Below, piece after piece: positions 10,905 to 21,850 of a DNA stretch of 64,000 nucleotides. Both the position numbers and the translations under genes were made by a program. The notes beneath the pieces are model-generated. The model did not search any database. It saw only the letters and a list, made by a program, of their open reading frames with translations, and had not been told where the DNA came from. Source of the stretch: Anthonomus grandis grandis (Eukaryota > Arthropoda > Insecta > Coleoptera > Curculionidae); NCBI RefSeq assembly GCF_022605725.1, contig NC_065547.1:7295167-7359166 (forward strand). The letters run 5' to 3'. The first letter of the stretch is position 1, and each line of letters starts with the position of its first letter.

Positions 10905-11375
10905 CTTAGACTGTTTTAATATATAAGCTTATATCTTTTCACCCCTCTACAAACACAGTTATTAAGCGTGAATTTAGCGAATAAATTCACTAAGGATAAG
11001 CTTATATCTGTTTAGCTTTGTAAAGTAATACGTAAATTTTCAAAAACAAATAAATTCTTCAACCCCTTTTAAGTTATTAAAAGTGAATTTAACGAATAAA
11101 TTCACTGTAAATTTTGGCATAAGCTTATATCTCTTTATCCCTGTAGAGAAATATTTAAATTTTCAAAAATATGCGCTAAATTTTTAATTTAATCCCCCCT
11201 ATAGACATCCCTCAGCCTAAAATTGATGTAAATTTAGCGAATATATTCAATAAGTATAAGCTTGTATCTTTTCATCCCTGTAAAGTAATATTTAAATTTT
11301 CAAAATTAATCAAAATTTTTGAATTTTGAAAAAGTGTGAATTTAACGGATAAATCCACTACGAAATGTAGCACTT
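10905..11375. repeat. Tandem repeats with internal palindromic block
   Basis: Four units share TAAGCTTATATCT (starting near 10924, 10997, 11120 and 11257) and GTGAATTTA(G/A)CGAATAAATTCAC-like blocks (near 10970, 11085, 11228 and 11335). The second block has arms GTGAATTT/AAATTCAC and can form a hairpin. Unit length is roughly 75-140 bp. Confidence 0.6.
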
Positions 11376-11587
11376 TATCCCTTAAATTTAATTTTATTTG
11401 AATTAGTCCAGAAAAGAAAGCAACCCTTAACCCATTGCAATTAACCCCCTTATTTTGAACCTCCAAATTGCAAAATAGAGAAATTTAAATTTTATTAATT
11501 AAAAATTTTAAGAAGATACATACATATACAATTGTCAAAAGACAACCTTGCTACAATAAAAATTATAATGCAAAATAGTCAAAAAAT

Positions 11588-11610
11588 AAAAGAGAGAGAG
11601 AGAGAGAGAA
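11588..11610. repeat. (GA)n microsatellite
   Basis: About ten GA dinucleotides in a row, just beyond the 3' end of the antisense LINE. Confidence 0.9.
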
Positions 11611-11649
11611 TTTAGGTTTTGTAAAGGCGCATCAGCATCTGAGGCCATT

Positions 11650-14190
11650 TAACACCCTGTACGTTTTTTTTTTATTTTTATATTCTATTATATAGATTTA
11701 CTTCCTTTAAGAATTCTATTATATTCCTTATATATATTTTCTTTGTTTGGTTTAAGTATACGTTTTAGGTTAGTGGTGATTGATAAATTGTGTTTTATTT
11801 CAAATGTATGTAGTCAAAAATATGTTTTATGGTGAGATTTTAGTCATCGCAAAATAAGCATATTGGTTAATTTTCTTTCTTTTAAGTGGTTTTCGTGTGG
11901 CCTATCAGAATTCTAAAAATAATTGATTGGTCTTTTCTGTTTAAATTTACATCTAGGTAAGGCGAAGGTTGTATTTGGATTATCTCAAGAAGCTTATTGT
12001 CGGTTTTGTCTAAGTCTAGTTTGCGTTGAGTTAAATTTTGTATTTTGTTATTTATTTGCAGGAACTAATCTCTGTAGTAAAAGGTATTTGATAGTCTAGA
12101 GCAAATACCAGTTAAATTTTTTGCCATGTTATCAGCTGTTTCATTCCCGTCTATACCTATGTGACTGGGAATCCAGATAAAACTAATATTTTTACCATTT
12201 CTATTGCATTTGATTATGTCATTTTGAATATTTATAAATGCTGGGTGTTCACAACTATATCTTTTAAGAGTATGTAATGAGTTAAGAGAATCTGTAGCAA
12301 TTAAGAATTTATTGAAAGATGATGTTTTTATGAAAGTAATTGCTTCTTCAATAGCATGTAGTTCTGCTGTAAGTATACTGCTATTTAAATTTATTTTACA
12401 ACTTTGTGAAAATTTTTTTGAGAAAAAAAGCTGAGCTGGTATGTGAATTTGTTTTTGATCCGTTTGTGAAAATTATGATGTGGTCGGAGTAATTATTCTT
12501 AATAATGGTGTAAAATTCATTTCTTATAATTTTATGATGTGTGGATTCTTTATTGAATTTAGTGAGATCTAAGTTTATATCTATATTAAGATATATACAG
12601 GGTGGAAAGTTATAGTTGGTATGATGGCCTATTTCAGGGAGTATTATATTATACATTTTGAGTGATTTCGTTAGTATTATATTAGGTGGAATAGTTTGAT
12701 TGCTTCGAGTGTATAAATCTCCTGGTATTTGTGTTTGCAATTTTTTTTATTTAATAGATGATTTGGTTGACACCATAGTTTAGTTGAATATTTTAGAAGT
12801 ACTTGTGTGCGTCTGATGTCGAGAGGGGTGATTCGTGTTATACAATTTAAGCTTATAATTGGACTAGTTGGGAAAGTTCTAGTACACACTCTAAGGTATA
12901 GATTTTGTATTGGATTTATTGTATTTACATATGATTTCCTTGCAGATATATAAACTATACTTCCATAGTCTATTTTTGGTCTAATAATGGTAGTGTATAT
13001 TTTTAGGAGGGTCTTGTAATCACTCCCCCATTGTGAGTTTGTGAACATCTTTAATAGGTTTATATCAGCAGTGCACGTGATTTTTAAGTGTTTAAAACGG
13101 TCTTTCCAGGTCATTTTATTATCTAAAATTAATCCTAGGAATTTGTTTGATATTACATTAGGAATTTCGGAATTTTGTATTTCAATAATGTTTGTCTTAG
13201 GGCAGTTTCTTTTTTTACAGAAATGCATTGTATTAGATTTATTTGGTGAGAAAGTGAATCCATTTTTATGTGCCCAAGATGTTATATTATTGATGCTTTT
13301 TTGCAATTTTCGTTGACATATTTGGCTATCTGAAGATAAGTGATAAATTACTATATCATCAGCGAATATTCTGCAATTTATATATGAAGGAATAGCTAAT
13401 CTTATACTGTTTATAGCTATTATAAATAAGGCCTGAGTACTGATCCTTGAGGAATACCATTTTCTAGTATAAATTTTGAAGAGAGGGTATTTGCTATTCT
13501 TACGCACAAGGTTATAGTTTTCAAGAAATTGTTTATGAAGTTTGGTAGATGACCTCTTATTCCCCAAGAAAATAGAGTTTTAATAATATTGTATTTCCAC
13601 GTGTTGTCAAATGCACGAGTTAGGTCAAGAAAAGTAGCAACAAGGTGATTTTTCTTAGTATCGTTTTCATATAAATCTAGAGTAAATCCCATTATATGGT
13701 TAATTGGATCAATGAGATTGTTTTTTTCTTAAGTACGACATCAATTTAAATTTTACTATTCTTAATTCTAAAATTTTGCTTAAATGGTTTTTAAGGGTTA
13801 TAGGTCGGTAGCTTTCTATATTGGTATGTGGTTTCGCGGGTTTTACAATTGGAATTAGAGTTGAATATCTCCATGGATCAGGGAAGAAATCTGTGGACCA
13901 GATGTAATTGTAGTACTTCAATAGTTTATGTGTAGTGCTTCATATGAGAGATTTGCAATCATTATTGGGACCAAAACCTTGTCTGGCCCAGGTGAGCGAT
14001 TTTTGCTACACTTTATTGCAAATTCTAATTCTTTAATGATTATGGGCGGATTATATGAGAATTCAGTATTATTATTAAAGTTTATTTCTGTTTTTTCAAT
14101 GTTTGATTTTATCGTTAAAAATTTTTCGTCATAGTTATGAGATGCTGATATATTCTGAAAATATTCAAGAGCATGCTCTTAAAATAAATA
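11650..14190 (-). mobile_element. I-type non-LTR retrotransposon with RT and RNase H, 5'-truncated, in intron of gene 1
   Basis: Read on the minus strand from 14190 downward. RT N-terminal region includes KNRSPGPDKV (near 13990). Then come YRPITLKNHLSKILELR (13775-13830), FLDLTRAFDNTWKYNII (13590-13645), NGIPQGSVL (about 13435), FADDIVIYHLSSDS (near 13345) and the thumb region. An RNase H-like domain follows, with IIIFTNGSK where TDGS is usual (about 12450), and in another frame ELHAIEEAI, ATDSLNSLHTLKR and FIWIPSHIGIDGNETAD (about 12135-12360). The C-terminal FCDDKNLTIKHI cysteine-histidine motif is near 11850. Frames shift several times and the first RNase H aspartate has become Asn. The element has no endonuclease and ends in an A-rich tail at 11660-11690. 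RT plus RNase H plus this C-terminal motif supports the I superfamily. Confidence 0.85.
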
Positions 14191-14940
14191 AATCAGTACA
14201 TACTTCCAACTAATATAAACTAAATAACAACAAACACTAAATCTAGTACTATGTTCGCATTTCCCATCCGCCTCTGGTGAATGTCATTAGGAGAATGACT
14301 TGGCCGAGACCATGGCCTGCTAAGTACTTTTCTCCCCCCCCATATCCCCCACACCGAACATACCCGAGCGGCTTGATTCGAAGCTCTCGGCACTTTCACT
14401 TTTTCATCTTCGTATTTGTTCGTATGTCTACGTCATTGCGATACACATCACTTAATCAATTTAAATCATACGTGTATTTTCTTTAAGAGCAATCAGAATG
14501 TGCAGTTTTGTCAGTTTTGACAAACTTAAAAATGCTGATTCGAACGATTCATTTTTCTCGGTGCAAAAAGCAAAGCAATTCTTTTTTTCGTTTTATCGTT
14601 TCGATTTTTGTCACAAGGTTTGTCGCCTGTTCATTAATGTGATTCTTAAGAGCTTTAGTAATACTCTTAGTGTGGTTAGCAGAAACCTATATAGCATCCA
14701 TAATTTTGAGTAGGTCATTATAAACAATAATTGTTTTTTTATTTCGCTGAATGTCGATATATTACACAAAAAAGAAACCGTAACAAACTTAGTCAAATAG
14801 TAACAACACTAAACAAATCATTCAATGAGCGGCAACTCTAAAGGTTTTCGGTACTGTGTCTTATTAAGGATACAACGCTATTGTTTTATTGTTAACACAC
14901 ACTGTTTCAAACGCTACTTTTAGGCGAGGTCACTCCATCG
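14191..14940. other. Intron sequence of gene 1, unassigned
   Basis: Contains a GC-rich, C-run patch at 14270-14420 with CCTGCTAAGTACTTTTC and a run of eight C, unlike its surroundings. It may be a fragment of an unrecognised repeat. Small frames here show no motif. Confidence 0.4.
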
Positions 14941-14944
14941 ACCT

Positions 14945-15190
14945 ATTTTATTTTTAAGAAAATTATATTTTTTTGGGAAAACGGTTGTAGATTTACCAAT
15001 TGACCTTTTAGACAAAAATGTGTAAAAAATTTGTGGTATTTTGATTTTTAATTACTATTTTTTAAAAATGTTGTTAATATTAAAATTTCGATTTTATCAA
15101 TCTACTTTTTGAATAAAATTACCAAGCAATGAGGAGACACTTAACTAATTTAATTTTTTCATGTTTTAAACCTAGACCTATTAGTCCTAT
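14945..15190. repeat. Degenerate intronic repeat, two tandem copies
   Basis: Blocks TTTACCAATTGACCTTTTAG (14992) and TTTTATCAATCTACTTTTTG (15092), the second followed by GAGGAGACACTTAACTAATT, match the repeat seen at 5515, 7485, 8119 and 16535. Confidence 0.5.
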
Positions 15191-15294
15191 TGCTCTTATA
15201 ATAGGTCTAAAGAAAATTACTTCCCTTACTATTCAGTTATAAAAAGTCTACCCTGAGTTACATATCCTTTAACAAACTAACCATTCTTTTACAG

Positions 15295-15939
15295 AACGCT
15301 TTTTACACACTAACAGCTCCGCATTGTAAGCAAACCGTTCTGCCTCCCCAGTATTCCGCCACGATTCCCCACCCCCAGAAGCACACGAAATTAATACCGA
15401 AAGCCCTATTCCAAGAGCAACTAGCCAAGAGCAAAAGTTTCTCCAGCAAATCCTCCAAGCAGAAACGCCACTTCCAAATACCGTTGCAGAAGTGTCACAG
15501 TTTCAAATTTCAAACTGCCGAGAGCTATTTTCAACCGATCAAGAATATCCACGAGGAGAACCTTATGAGAAACGGGTACATGAGTGATTATCCGGCCAGT
15601 TCGTCCAGTACAAGCAGTTTGCACCATAAGAGACAAAAACCAAAGCAAAAAACCAAAGGGCCGCTAGTGCTGAGGCACGCGAGCGATTATAAAGAGCAAT
15701 TTCCCGAGAATATCCAGAGTTCCGTGCAGCTCCAGTATCCGCAGCCGATTAATCCAGGTAGGGGTCCGCACCACGGTAAACCGAACGGTGTAGTGCAGTA
15801 TGCAGACTTGGATATGTCGGATAGCAGGAAGAGTTCGAGTTCCAGTTCGTCCAAGAGTCACAGCAACAAAAAACAGAAACCAAAGACTGAGTATGCCACT
15901 TTGAGGTTCAACGAGGTGGGGCAAGAGATCGACGTTTAA
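15295..15939 (+). CDS. Gene 1, penultimate/terminal exon with PDZ-ligand-like tail
   Basis: Acceptor TTCTTTTACAG precedes 15295. The frame opens in phase 0, matching the exon ending at 7395 across a 7.9-kb intron. It encodes NAFYTLTAPHCKQ and continues through Ser- and Lys-rich sequence (SKSFSSKSSKQKRH; a Ser run near 15835-15860) with YADLD and YATLRFNE. Read to its own stop, the protein ends VGQEIDV; the last three residues (hydrophobic-x-hydrophobic) fit a class II PDZ ligand. The same sequence holds a good donor, AACGAG|GTGGGG, after 15915 in phase 0. Splicing there would remove VGQEIDV and allow the exon at 16250 to follow. Product identity is unknown. YADL and YATL resemble phosphotyrosine docking motifs. 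Confidence 0.75.
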   Translation, partial: NAFYTLTAPHCKQTVLPPQYSATIPHPQKHTKLIPKALFQEQLAKSKSFSSKSSKQKRHFQIPLQKCHSFKFQTAESYFQPIKNIHEENLMRNGYMSDYPASSSSTSSLHHKRQKPKQKTKGPLVLRHASDYKEQFPENIQSSVQLQYPQPINPGRGPHHGKPNGVVQYADLDMSDSRKSSSSSSSKSHSNKKQKPKTEYATLRFNEVGQEIDV

Positions 15940-16249
15940 CATATGGAGTGGCTTTAGGATTAAGAATTTATTATTATAAGGTGAGGTTGATGCGGAGGCA
16001 GACTTTGAGTTTTTACTAATTTTTCACTTGTTTAAGTCTGACTGTCGCCAGTTAAAACATTTTCTAAATTTCACATTTTGTTTTAGACTAACGGAACTGC
16101 ACCCGCCGGTAGTGATACGTATATTTTTTAAGGTAATTAGTCGCTGTTTTGTGAGTGTGTCCAAAAAAATAAAAGAAATTAGAAAATGTTTTTGTAGATC
16201 TAAGTCTATGCACACTCAGAATTTTGATAAATTTCGTTTTTTTTTTCAG

Positions 16250-16420
16250 CCGTTTAGACCGGAACCCTGTGATCTAATCTACGCGGATGCGGACTACATG
16301 TCGCACTACGGCCCTATTAACTATAAGGCCGCATCCATTTATGCCACTGTGAAACGTAAAAAAGCTGCTGCTAATAATAATAACAATAATAATGATGAGA
16401 AGAAACCGGATTTGCTGTAA
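16250..16420 (+). CDS. Gene 1, alternative last exon, 57 codons including stop
   Basis: A long pyrimidine tract and TTTTTTCAG precede PFRPEPCDLIYADADYM in phase 0. The phase matches the donor after 15915, so splicing gives FNE|PFRPEP. The peptide carries further tyrosine motifs (YADADYM, YKAASIYATVKR), an Ala3-Asn7 run and ends EKKPDLL. The exon is GC-richer than its flanks. It replaces the VGQEIDV end. A small phase-0 stretch at 16087-16131 (TNGTAPAGSDTYIF then stop, after a TTTTAG acceptor) could be a third terminus but is weakly supported. Confidence 0.65.
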   Translation, partial: PFRPEPCDLIYADADYMSHYGPINYKAASIYATVKRKKAAANNNNNNNDEKKPDLL

Positions 16421-17495
16421 AAATTTATCTTTTTTTTATGTTGCGGTTAAGTTGTTGAAAATTGTAGTGGTTTTGGTCTGTAAGAATGTGCATCTGTATA
16501 AGGATTTTATAATTAATAGGGTGGGTCAATAGGAGTTTCTAACAGGCTTTTTGAAAATATAGGAATTTTGAAAACTAATCACACTCAACTAATTTCAAAC
16601 ATTTTATTTTTCGACTAATTTAATTTCAGTTTTAGGGAAGTTGTGTCTGTTGGGAAATAGATGCTGATATTGAAATTTTGAGTTCATTAGTCGGTTTCCC
16701 AGCGAAAAGTAGCAAAAAATCAGAGGTCACTCAACCAGTTTATTTTGATCTATTTATTATTTATATTTATTTTTCTAAACATTAACTAAATTAGTTAAAT
16801 TAGATAAGACATCTTAAAATATTCAAGAGAAACGTATATTACAGGTGTGTCATAATGAGTAATTGGTTCAAGAATTATATTATCAGCAGTAAGCGTTATA
16901 ATATTCAAAGCTATGTTTTGTTTTAATCTTGTACTGACTTGACCTTTACTTGGTGGAAATTTATTTTAGATTATGTATAAATTAAATAATTGTTTAATCC
17001 TTTCACAATTGAATTTCAAAACATTCTGTAACAAACGTTAAACGTTTTGTTTAATTATTACATGATATTAGAGTGGGATATTTTAGCATGTCATAAGATT
17101 CAAATTGATTTAAGGTTTTATCGTTCTAAAATTAATTTAAAAAAAAGCGCTGCACGTAATTTTAACTACAATACCTCTATATTTTTATGAAATGAAGTCA
17201 TCCTTAATTTTCTTGGCTCATATCTGTACAAATATTTGGTGAATTGCTACTACCTGTAGCATTCTGAGATATTTTTAAAATTAGTTTCATTTTTTAAGGT
17301 ATAATGAAAAATTACTAAAGAAATCATGTCTGCATAAAAAAATAAACATGTTTTAACAGAGATGACGCCTACTTAGGAGAAACGCAGCAATTTACAGGAT
17401 CTTAGTTACTGATTAGTAGATGTTGCGTTTATACTAAATTGTGTTAGTAGTTAATAATAATGTATTTATTTAGCTTGAGCTACAAAAGGTAATAC
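16421..17495. other. Spacer downstream of gene 1
   Basis: Two diverged copies of the intronic repeat lie at 16535-16640 and 16640-16760 (CACTCAACTAATTTC; GAGGTCACTCAACCAGTTTA). The rest is AT-rich with no feature. No convincing AATAAA was seen close to the gene 1 stop. Confidence 0.45.
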
Positions 17496-17499
17496 ATAA

Positions 17500-18050
17500 T
17501 ATATAGATAATATAATACATATTTAAAAAAAAAACTTAAAAATTTAAATAAATAAAAATAAAAAATGCAAATAAATCGAAAAAAAAGTGTGCTTGTACAA
17601 ACTGACATACATATACAAAAAACACAAAAAGTCTCACATACAGGAAATTTATAAATAAAATTTAAGCCTAAAATAAAATAGCAAAAATAAAACAAAATAC
17701 GATTTAAAATTGTAAAATAAAAATAAAATAAATACACATACAAACTACAATTACATAAATAAAGGTAAAACGAAGTACAAATAAAACTTACAGAAAAAGA
17801 ATAAATAAAACATGCGTCTAAAATAAATTACTAAAATAAAACAAAGTACGTAGAATGTAAAACTAAAATAAAATAAATATAAATACGAAACAACAACTAC
17901 ACAAACAAAGGTAATAACGATAAAACGGTAAAAGAAAGTATGTATAAATAAAACTTAAAAATAACTAAAATTACTGCTTAAAAATGTATAAATAAAATGA
18001 AACAACTAAAACAAAGAATAAAATGTTAACATGTATGAAAATAAAATAAG
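17500..18050. repeat. A-rich minisatellite, about three units of 150-170 bp
   Basis: Units share ATAAATAAAA(C/T)...CTAAAATAAA followed by TA(C/G)(T/C)AAAATAAAACAAA(G/A)TACG-like blocks (17655-17703, 17800-17850) and an AAATAAATA...ACAAACTACA block (17720 and 17870). It sits immediately 3' of the minus-strand LINE at 18055 and may be its expanded 3' UTR. Confidence 0.55.
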
Positions 18051-18054
18051 ACAT

Positions 18055-20400
18055 TCACACACTGATAAATTTTCTCAATAGCCTCCTAAACTGGTTTAAA
18101 TTATCACAGATTTTGATTTTAGTTGGCAACTTATTAAATTCAATAAGTCCCTTGGTGACTACAGAATTTAACATCTGACTAGTATTGCATCTATCAAGGA
18201 CAAAGTTTGTATTATTTCTGGTGCAGTAATTGTGGACATCTCCGAACACTCTTATTTTATCACAGATTTATGTGGGTAGTAGACGTTGTTTTAATTTAAA
18301 AATAAATACATACACACTAAACATAATCACTTGCCTGACAGACATCATACCTAGCACACTTAACATAATAATAACAGGAGTATATCGATTGCATTTTAGG
18401 ATTAGTCTCATTGCTCTATTTTGAATTACTTCAAACTGTTTCACCTTATATTTAGGCAGGTTGAACAATAATGTGGAGCAAAACTGCAAATATGGAACAG
18501 CAATGGCATTATATAACAGGAGCTTTGTATGCATCGATAAGTTTTTACCAACTCTATTAATAAACCCAACTTTCTTGGAAAATTTTCTCATGGCGTAATC
18601 TTCATGTGCAATAAAATTCAAATTTTCATCCAAAATTGTACCCAAATACTTTATTTCTTTTTCATAAAAAATACTCTCTTCACCTACACTGATGTTCACA
18701 TTGTCAATATTAATTTGATTATTTTTCGATTTATTTGTAAAAAGGCAAAATTTAGATTTACTTGTATTTAAACATAATATGTTGACAAAGCCAGCTGAAA
18801 ATTTTGGTTAAGTCACTATTTATATCAGTTACCATCTGATCAATATTGTTTCGTATTATATAAATCATTGTGTCATCTGCAAATAACACAGTTTTACATT
18901 TTTGTTTAACTTTTACCATATCATTTATACATAATAAGAACAATAATGGACCCAATACTGTTCCCTGGGAAAGACCAAATACAACATTGAGAACCTAAGA
19001 GAGACTATTCCCATACTTTACACGTTGGACTCTACCACGCAAATAAGATTCAAACCAGTTCAAGACATCACCTCTAATTCCCCATTGGTTTAATTTATAT
19101 AGCAGAATTTCTCTGTCTATCGTTTCGAATGCTCGTTTAAAATCTAAGAATACCGCTAAAAATATATTATCAATGGCCCTAAGAAAATATCACTTATTTT
19201 AAAGACACCAGACTCACACGAGTGACACTCATGAAAACCTGACTGATTTTCAATAATTATCGAGTTTTCGTTACAGTAATTTAGGAGTTGCTCTTTTACA
19301 CATACCTCAAGGAGCTTGTCATAAACAGGTACTGTATTAATTGGTCGGAACTCATTATGGTTGATGGTATTTGGTACTTTGGGAACAGCAACAACAGTAG
19401 ACAGTTTCCATGATTCCGGGAAGACTCCATTTTTTAAAGAAGTGTTAATAACATCCAAGACACGATCACCGACAGCACAAGATACATCACACAAGACTTG
19501 CTTAGATATGCCATTTTCTCCACCTCCGACATTTTTAAGAATTTCTTTCATTTTCTTCATTGATACTTGACCAAACTTGAAAAATAGTTTACTAGGTTCA
19601 GAGGCTCTGGTAACATTATTTATTACATTTGACGACTGTGGGATGTAGGTGATTTATTAAATTCTTGTGCAATGCTTGCTTCATCACTGACTAATTTCCC
19701 GTTGAAATTGATTTGTTTGGTCAAAATATGCTCTTTACCTGGTAGTAGACCTTTAAGATTTTTCCATAACTCTTTAGGATTGTTTTTGTTTCTGTTTTGT
19801 AATTTTTCCTTCTCTACTCCAATTTTGTTTACAATAATATTTCTTTTAGTTTTATACTCTTTCCAGGCACCCTCATTTCTATCTAAAACGGCCCTTTTAT
19901 ATAAAGTATCTCTTTCTCGCATCATTTGTTTAATGTCAGACGTTATCCATTTTCTTATCCGCATATTTTTGATTCTGGATAATCTGAACCTTAGGGCCCA
20001 TTTGGTCTACAATAATTTTAATATCAGTGATCAATGAGTAAGCTAGTAGATTGATGTCCGAGGTATTCTTGTTCCAATCAATACCAAGAAGTTTTTCTTG
20101 TAGTAGATGCGAGTCGTAGTTTTTAAACGATCTTTCATGTTTAACGATTTTGATAGTTTGCTTGTTTTCCTGATTAAGAAATATAGACAAAATTGAGTGG
20201 TCACTAATTTTAGGTGTTAGATGTACCCAGACGTTTGTCATTGGTGACTATAAAATCGATTAATGTCTGGCTCGTAGGAGCTATTCTAGTAGGTGTTTCC
20301 ACAATGTGTGTAAAACCATTTGTGTAAATTATATTTTTTATTTTGTTACTCTAAAACGTATTTTTAAGAAGATCGATGTTAAAATCCCCAACAATGATAT
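18055..20400 (-). mobile_element. CR1/Jockey-like non-LTR retrotransposon, 5'-truncated
   Basis: Read downward from 20400. Endonuclease C-terminal part with VGDFNIDLLKN, PTSQTLIDFIVTND and KISDHSILSIF (20180-20395). A linker follows (19623-19964, RKWITSDIKQMMRERDTLYKRA). RT blocks then appear in order: NGISKQVLCDV, NEFRPINTVPVYDKLLEV, ENQSGF (19240-19545), FLDFKRAFETIDREILLYKL (19090-19150), GPLLFLLCINDM and VLFADDTMIYI (18860-18955), then EIKYLGTILDENLNF (18620-18670). The C-terminal end is RRLLRKFISV at 18055. Several frameshifts break it, but the FADD core survives. No RNase H. The 5' end is lost at about 20400. Confidence 0.85.
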
Positions 20401-21850
20401 TAATTCTTTAATTAATAGTTAGTATAATATCTTTATTATGATGTTTCAAGCGGCATTTTCACTAACTTTAATAAACAAAAAAATATAAATTGAAACGAAA
20501 TTATCAATTAAAATCAAGCTCTTTAAAACATTTAAATGAGTCACATTTTTTACTAGAATCAACTATAGCGTATGAAAATTTAAATTATATTTAGTATTAA
20601 AAAAAGTATTTCTGATCGCCTTGAATAATGTGAAATATACAAGAGTAGTTTTTCAATAAATTTGCAAAGCTTGTCGACTTTATTAACAAATGTTTTAGTT
20701 GCAGAGATTTTATTTGAAGGAGCTATTTTATTCTCCTTTTTAAGGTCCTATCAAGCTAGTTATTATATATCGTGTTAATATGTGCTAAATATAATTCTGT
20801 AAATGAAAACTGGAAAGATTATAAACTTTCTGAACCTCTCTTCTGGATCATCTGAACCAAATTTTCTTGCTTTTGATTTTTCGTTGATTTGTAATTTTTA
20901 TTCGTCATTTGCAGTTGTTTAATATATACATTATTGTCAAATGCTAATGACTCAAAAAGTAATAATTATATTATTATTATAACTGGACTAACAGTAAACT
21001 GCTAGATTTATTTTTATTATCATCAACGTTTACAAAATTTTCACAATACTATAATGAGCAACAGAAAAAAATCAAGATTTTCTGAATACTTGTAGTTACG
21101 TTTTAAAAATTCTGTTCAATTGAACAATATGTTATTTGGAACATGGATAAATAAACGATTTCAGGTTTAGTAAGGTGAAACATAAATTGAAAAGAGAGCA
21201 GGCCTGGAACCTCATGTTATTCCATTTAGAACCTTAAAAGCAAAACATGCATCGCGGTACCATCTTGGATGAAATAGGAGGTGATTCCAGTTGCCTGGAA
21301 GATATAATAAATTGCTCCTCAATGTTTAAAAAAAATGCCTTAAAATGCCAATTGGCTAGAATCGATAAGGACGTCGAAGGTATAAACAGTGAAGTGGAAG
21401 GAATTGATCCTTATCTCTGATAAAAAACTGAGATCCCCAAAATATCTGAAAATATTGACAAATTTTTTTAGTACCTGGAAAACATAGGAGATAATTCCAG
21501 CTGCCTGGAAGACAGAACAAATGAGTCCTCAGTTTCCGAAGGAAGTGTCATAGGCTCCAATGGTTCCAGTTATCTTAATAGAACAAGTAATTGGGTCTAC
21601 ACAACCATGACCATGACAAAATAAGAACTTGGTGCATGTGTCTTATTAGTATCATATTTCATATAAGAAAGCAACTGACATAATTGTTATGTTAGTTTAA
21701 GATCATACTAGATGTCATTTTTACCAAAAAAAGTAACGGTTTAAGTAACGTGACAATTTTATTATGATACAGTAATATTAGTTCGACTTTAGACTGTCAA
21801 ACCGTAAGTACATCAAAAAATTGCCTGGAAGAAATATGAGAAAAGAAAAC
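20401..21850. other. AT-rich spacer with one short duplicated block
   Basis: Two related 55-bp blocks lie at 21271-21325 and 21482-21536 (ATAGGAG(G/A)T-ATTCCAG-TGCCTGGAAGA). Nothing else is recognisable. Confidence 0.4.

Noticed and set aside
10905..11375. CRISPR-like array
   Set aside because: Repeat spacing is irregular, units are long and diverged, and the context is an insect-like intron.
14277..14486. Small plus-strand frame in a GC-rich patch
   Set aside because: Proline-rich text arises from C runs; no start context or homology.
15743..15756. Donor ATCCAG|GTAGGG inside the 15295 exon
   Set aside because: A good match to consensus, but phase 1: the acceptors at 16087 and 16250 would run into stops. 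The open frame and YADL/YATL motifs continue beyond it.
17480..17743. 87-codon minus-strand frame rich in Phe and Tyr
   Set aside because: It follows the A-rich minisatellite composition and changes character between units; not a gene.
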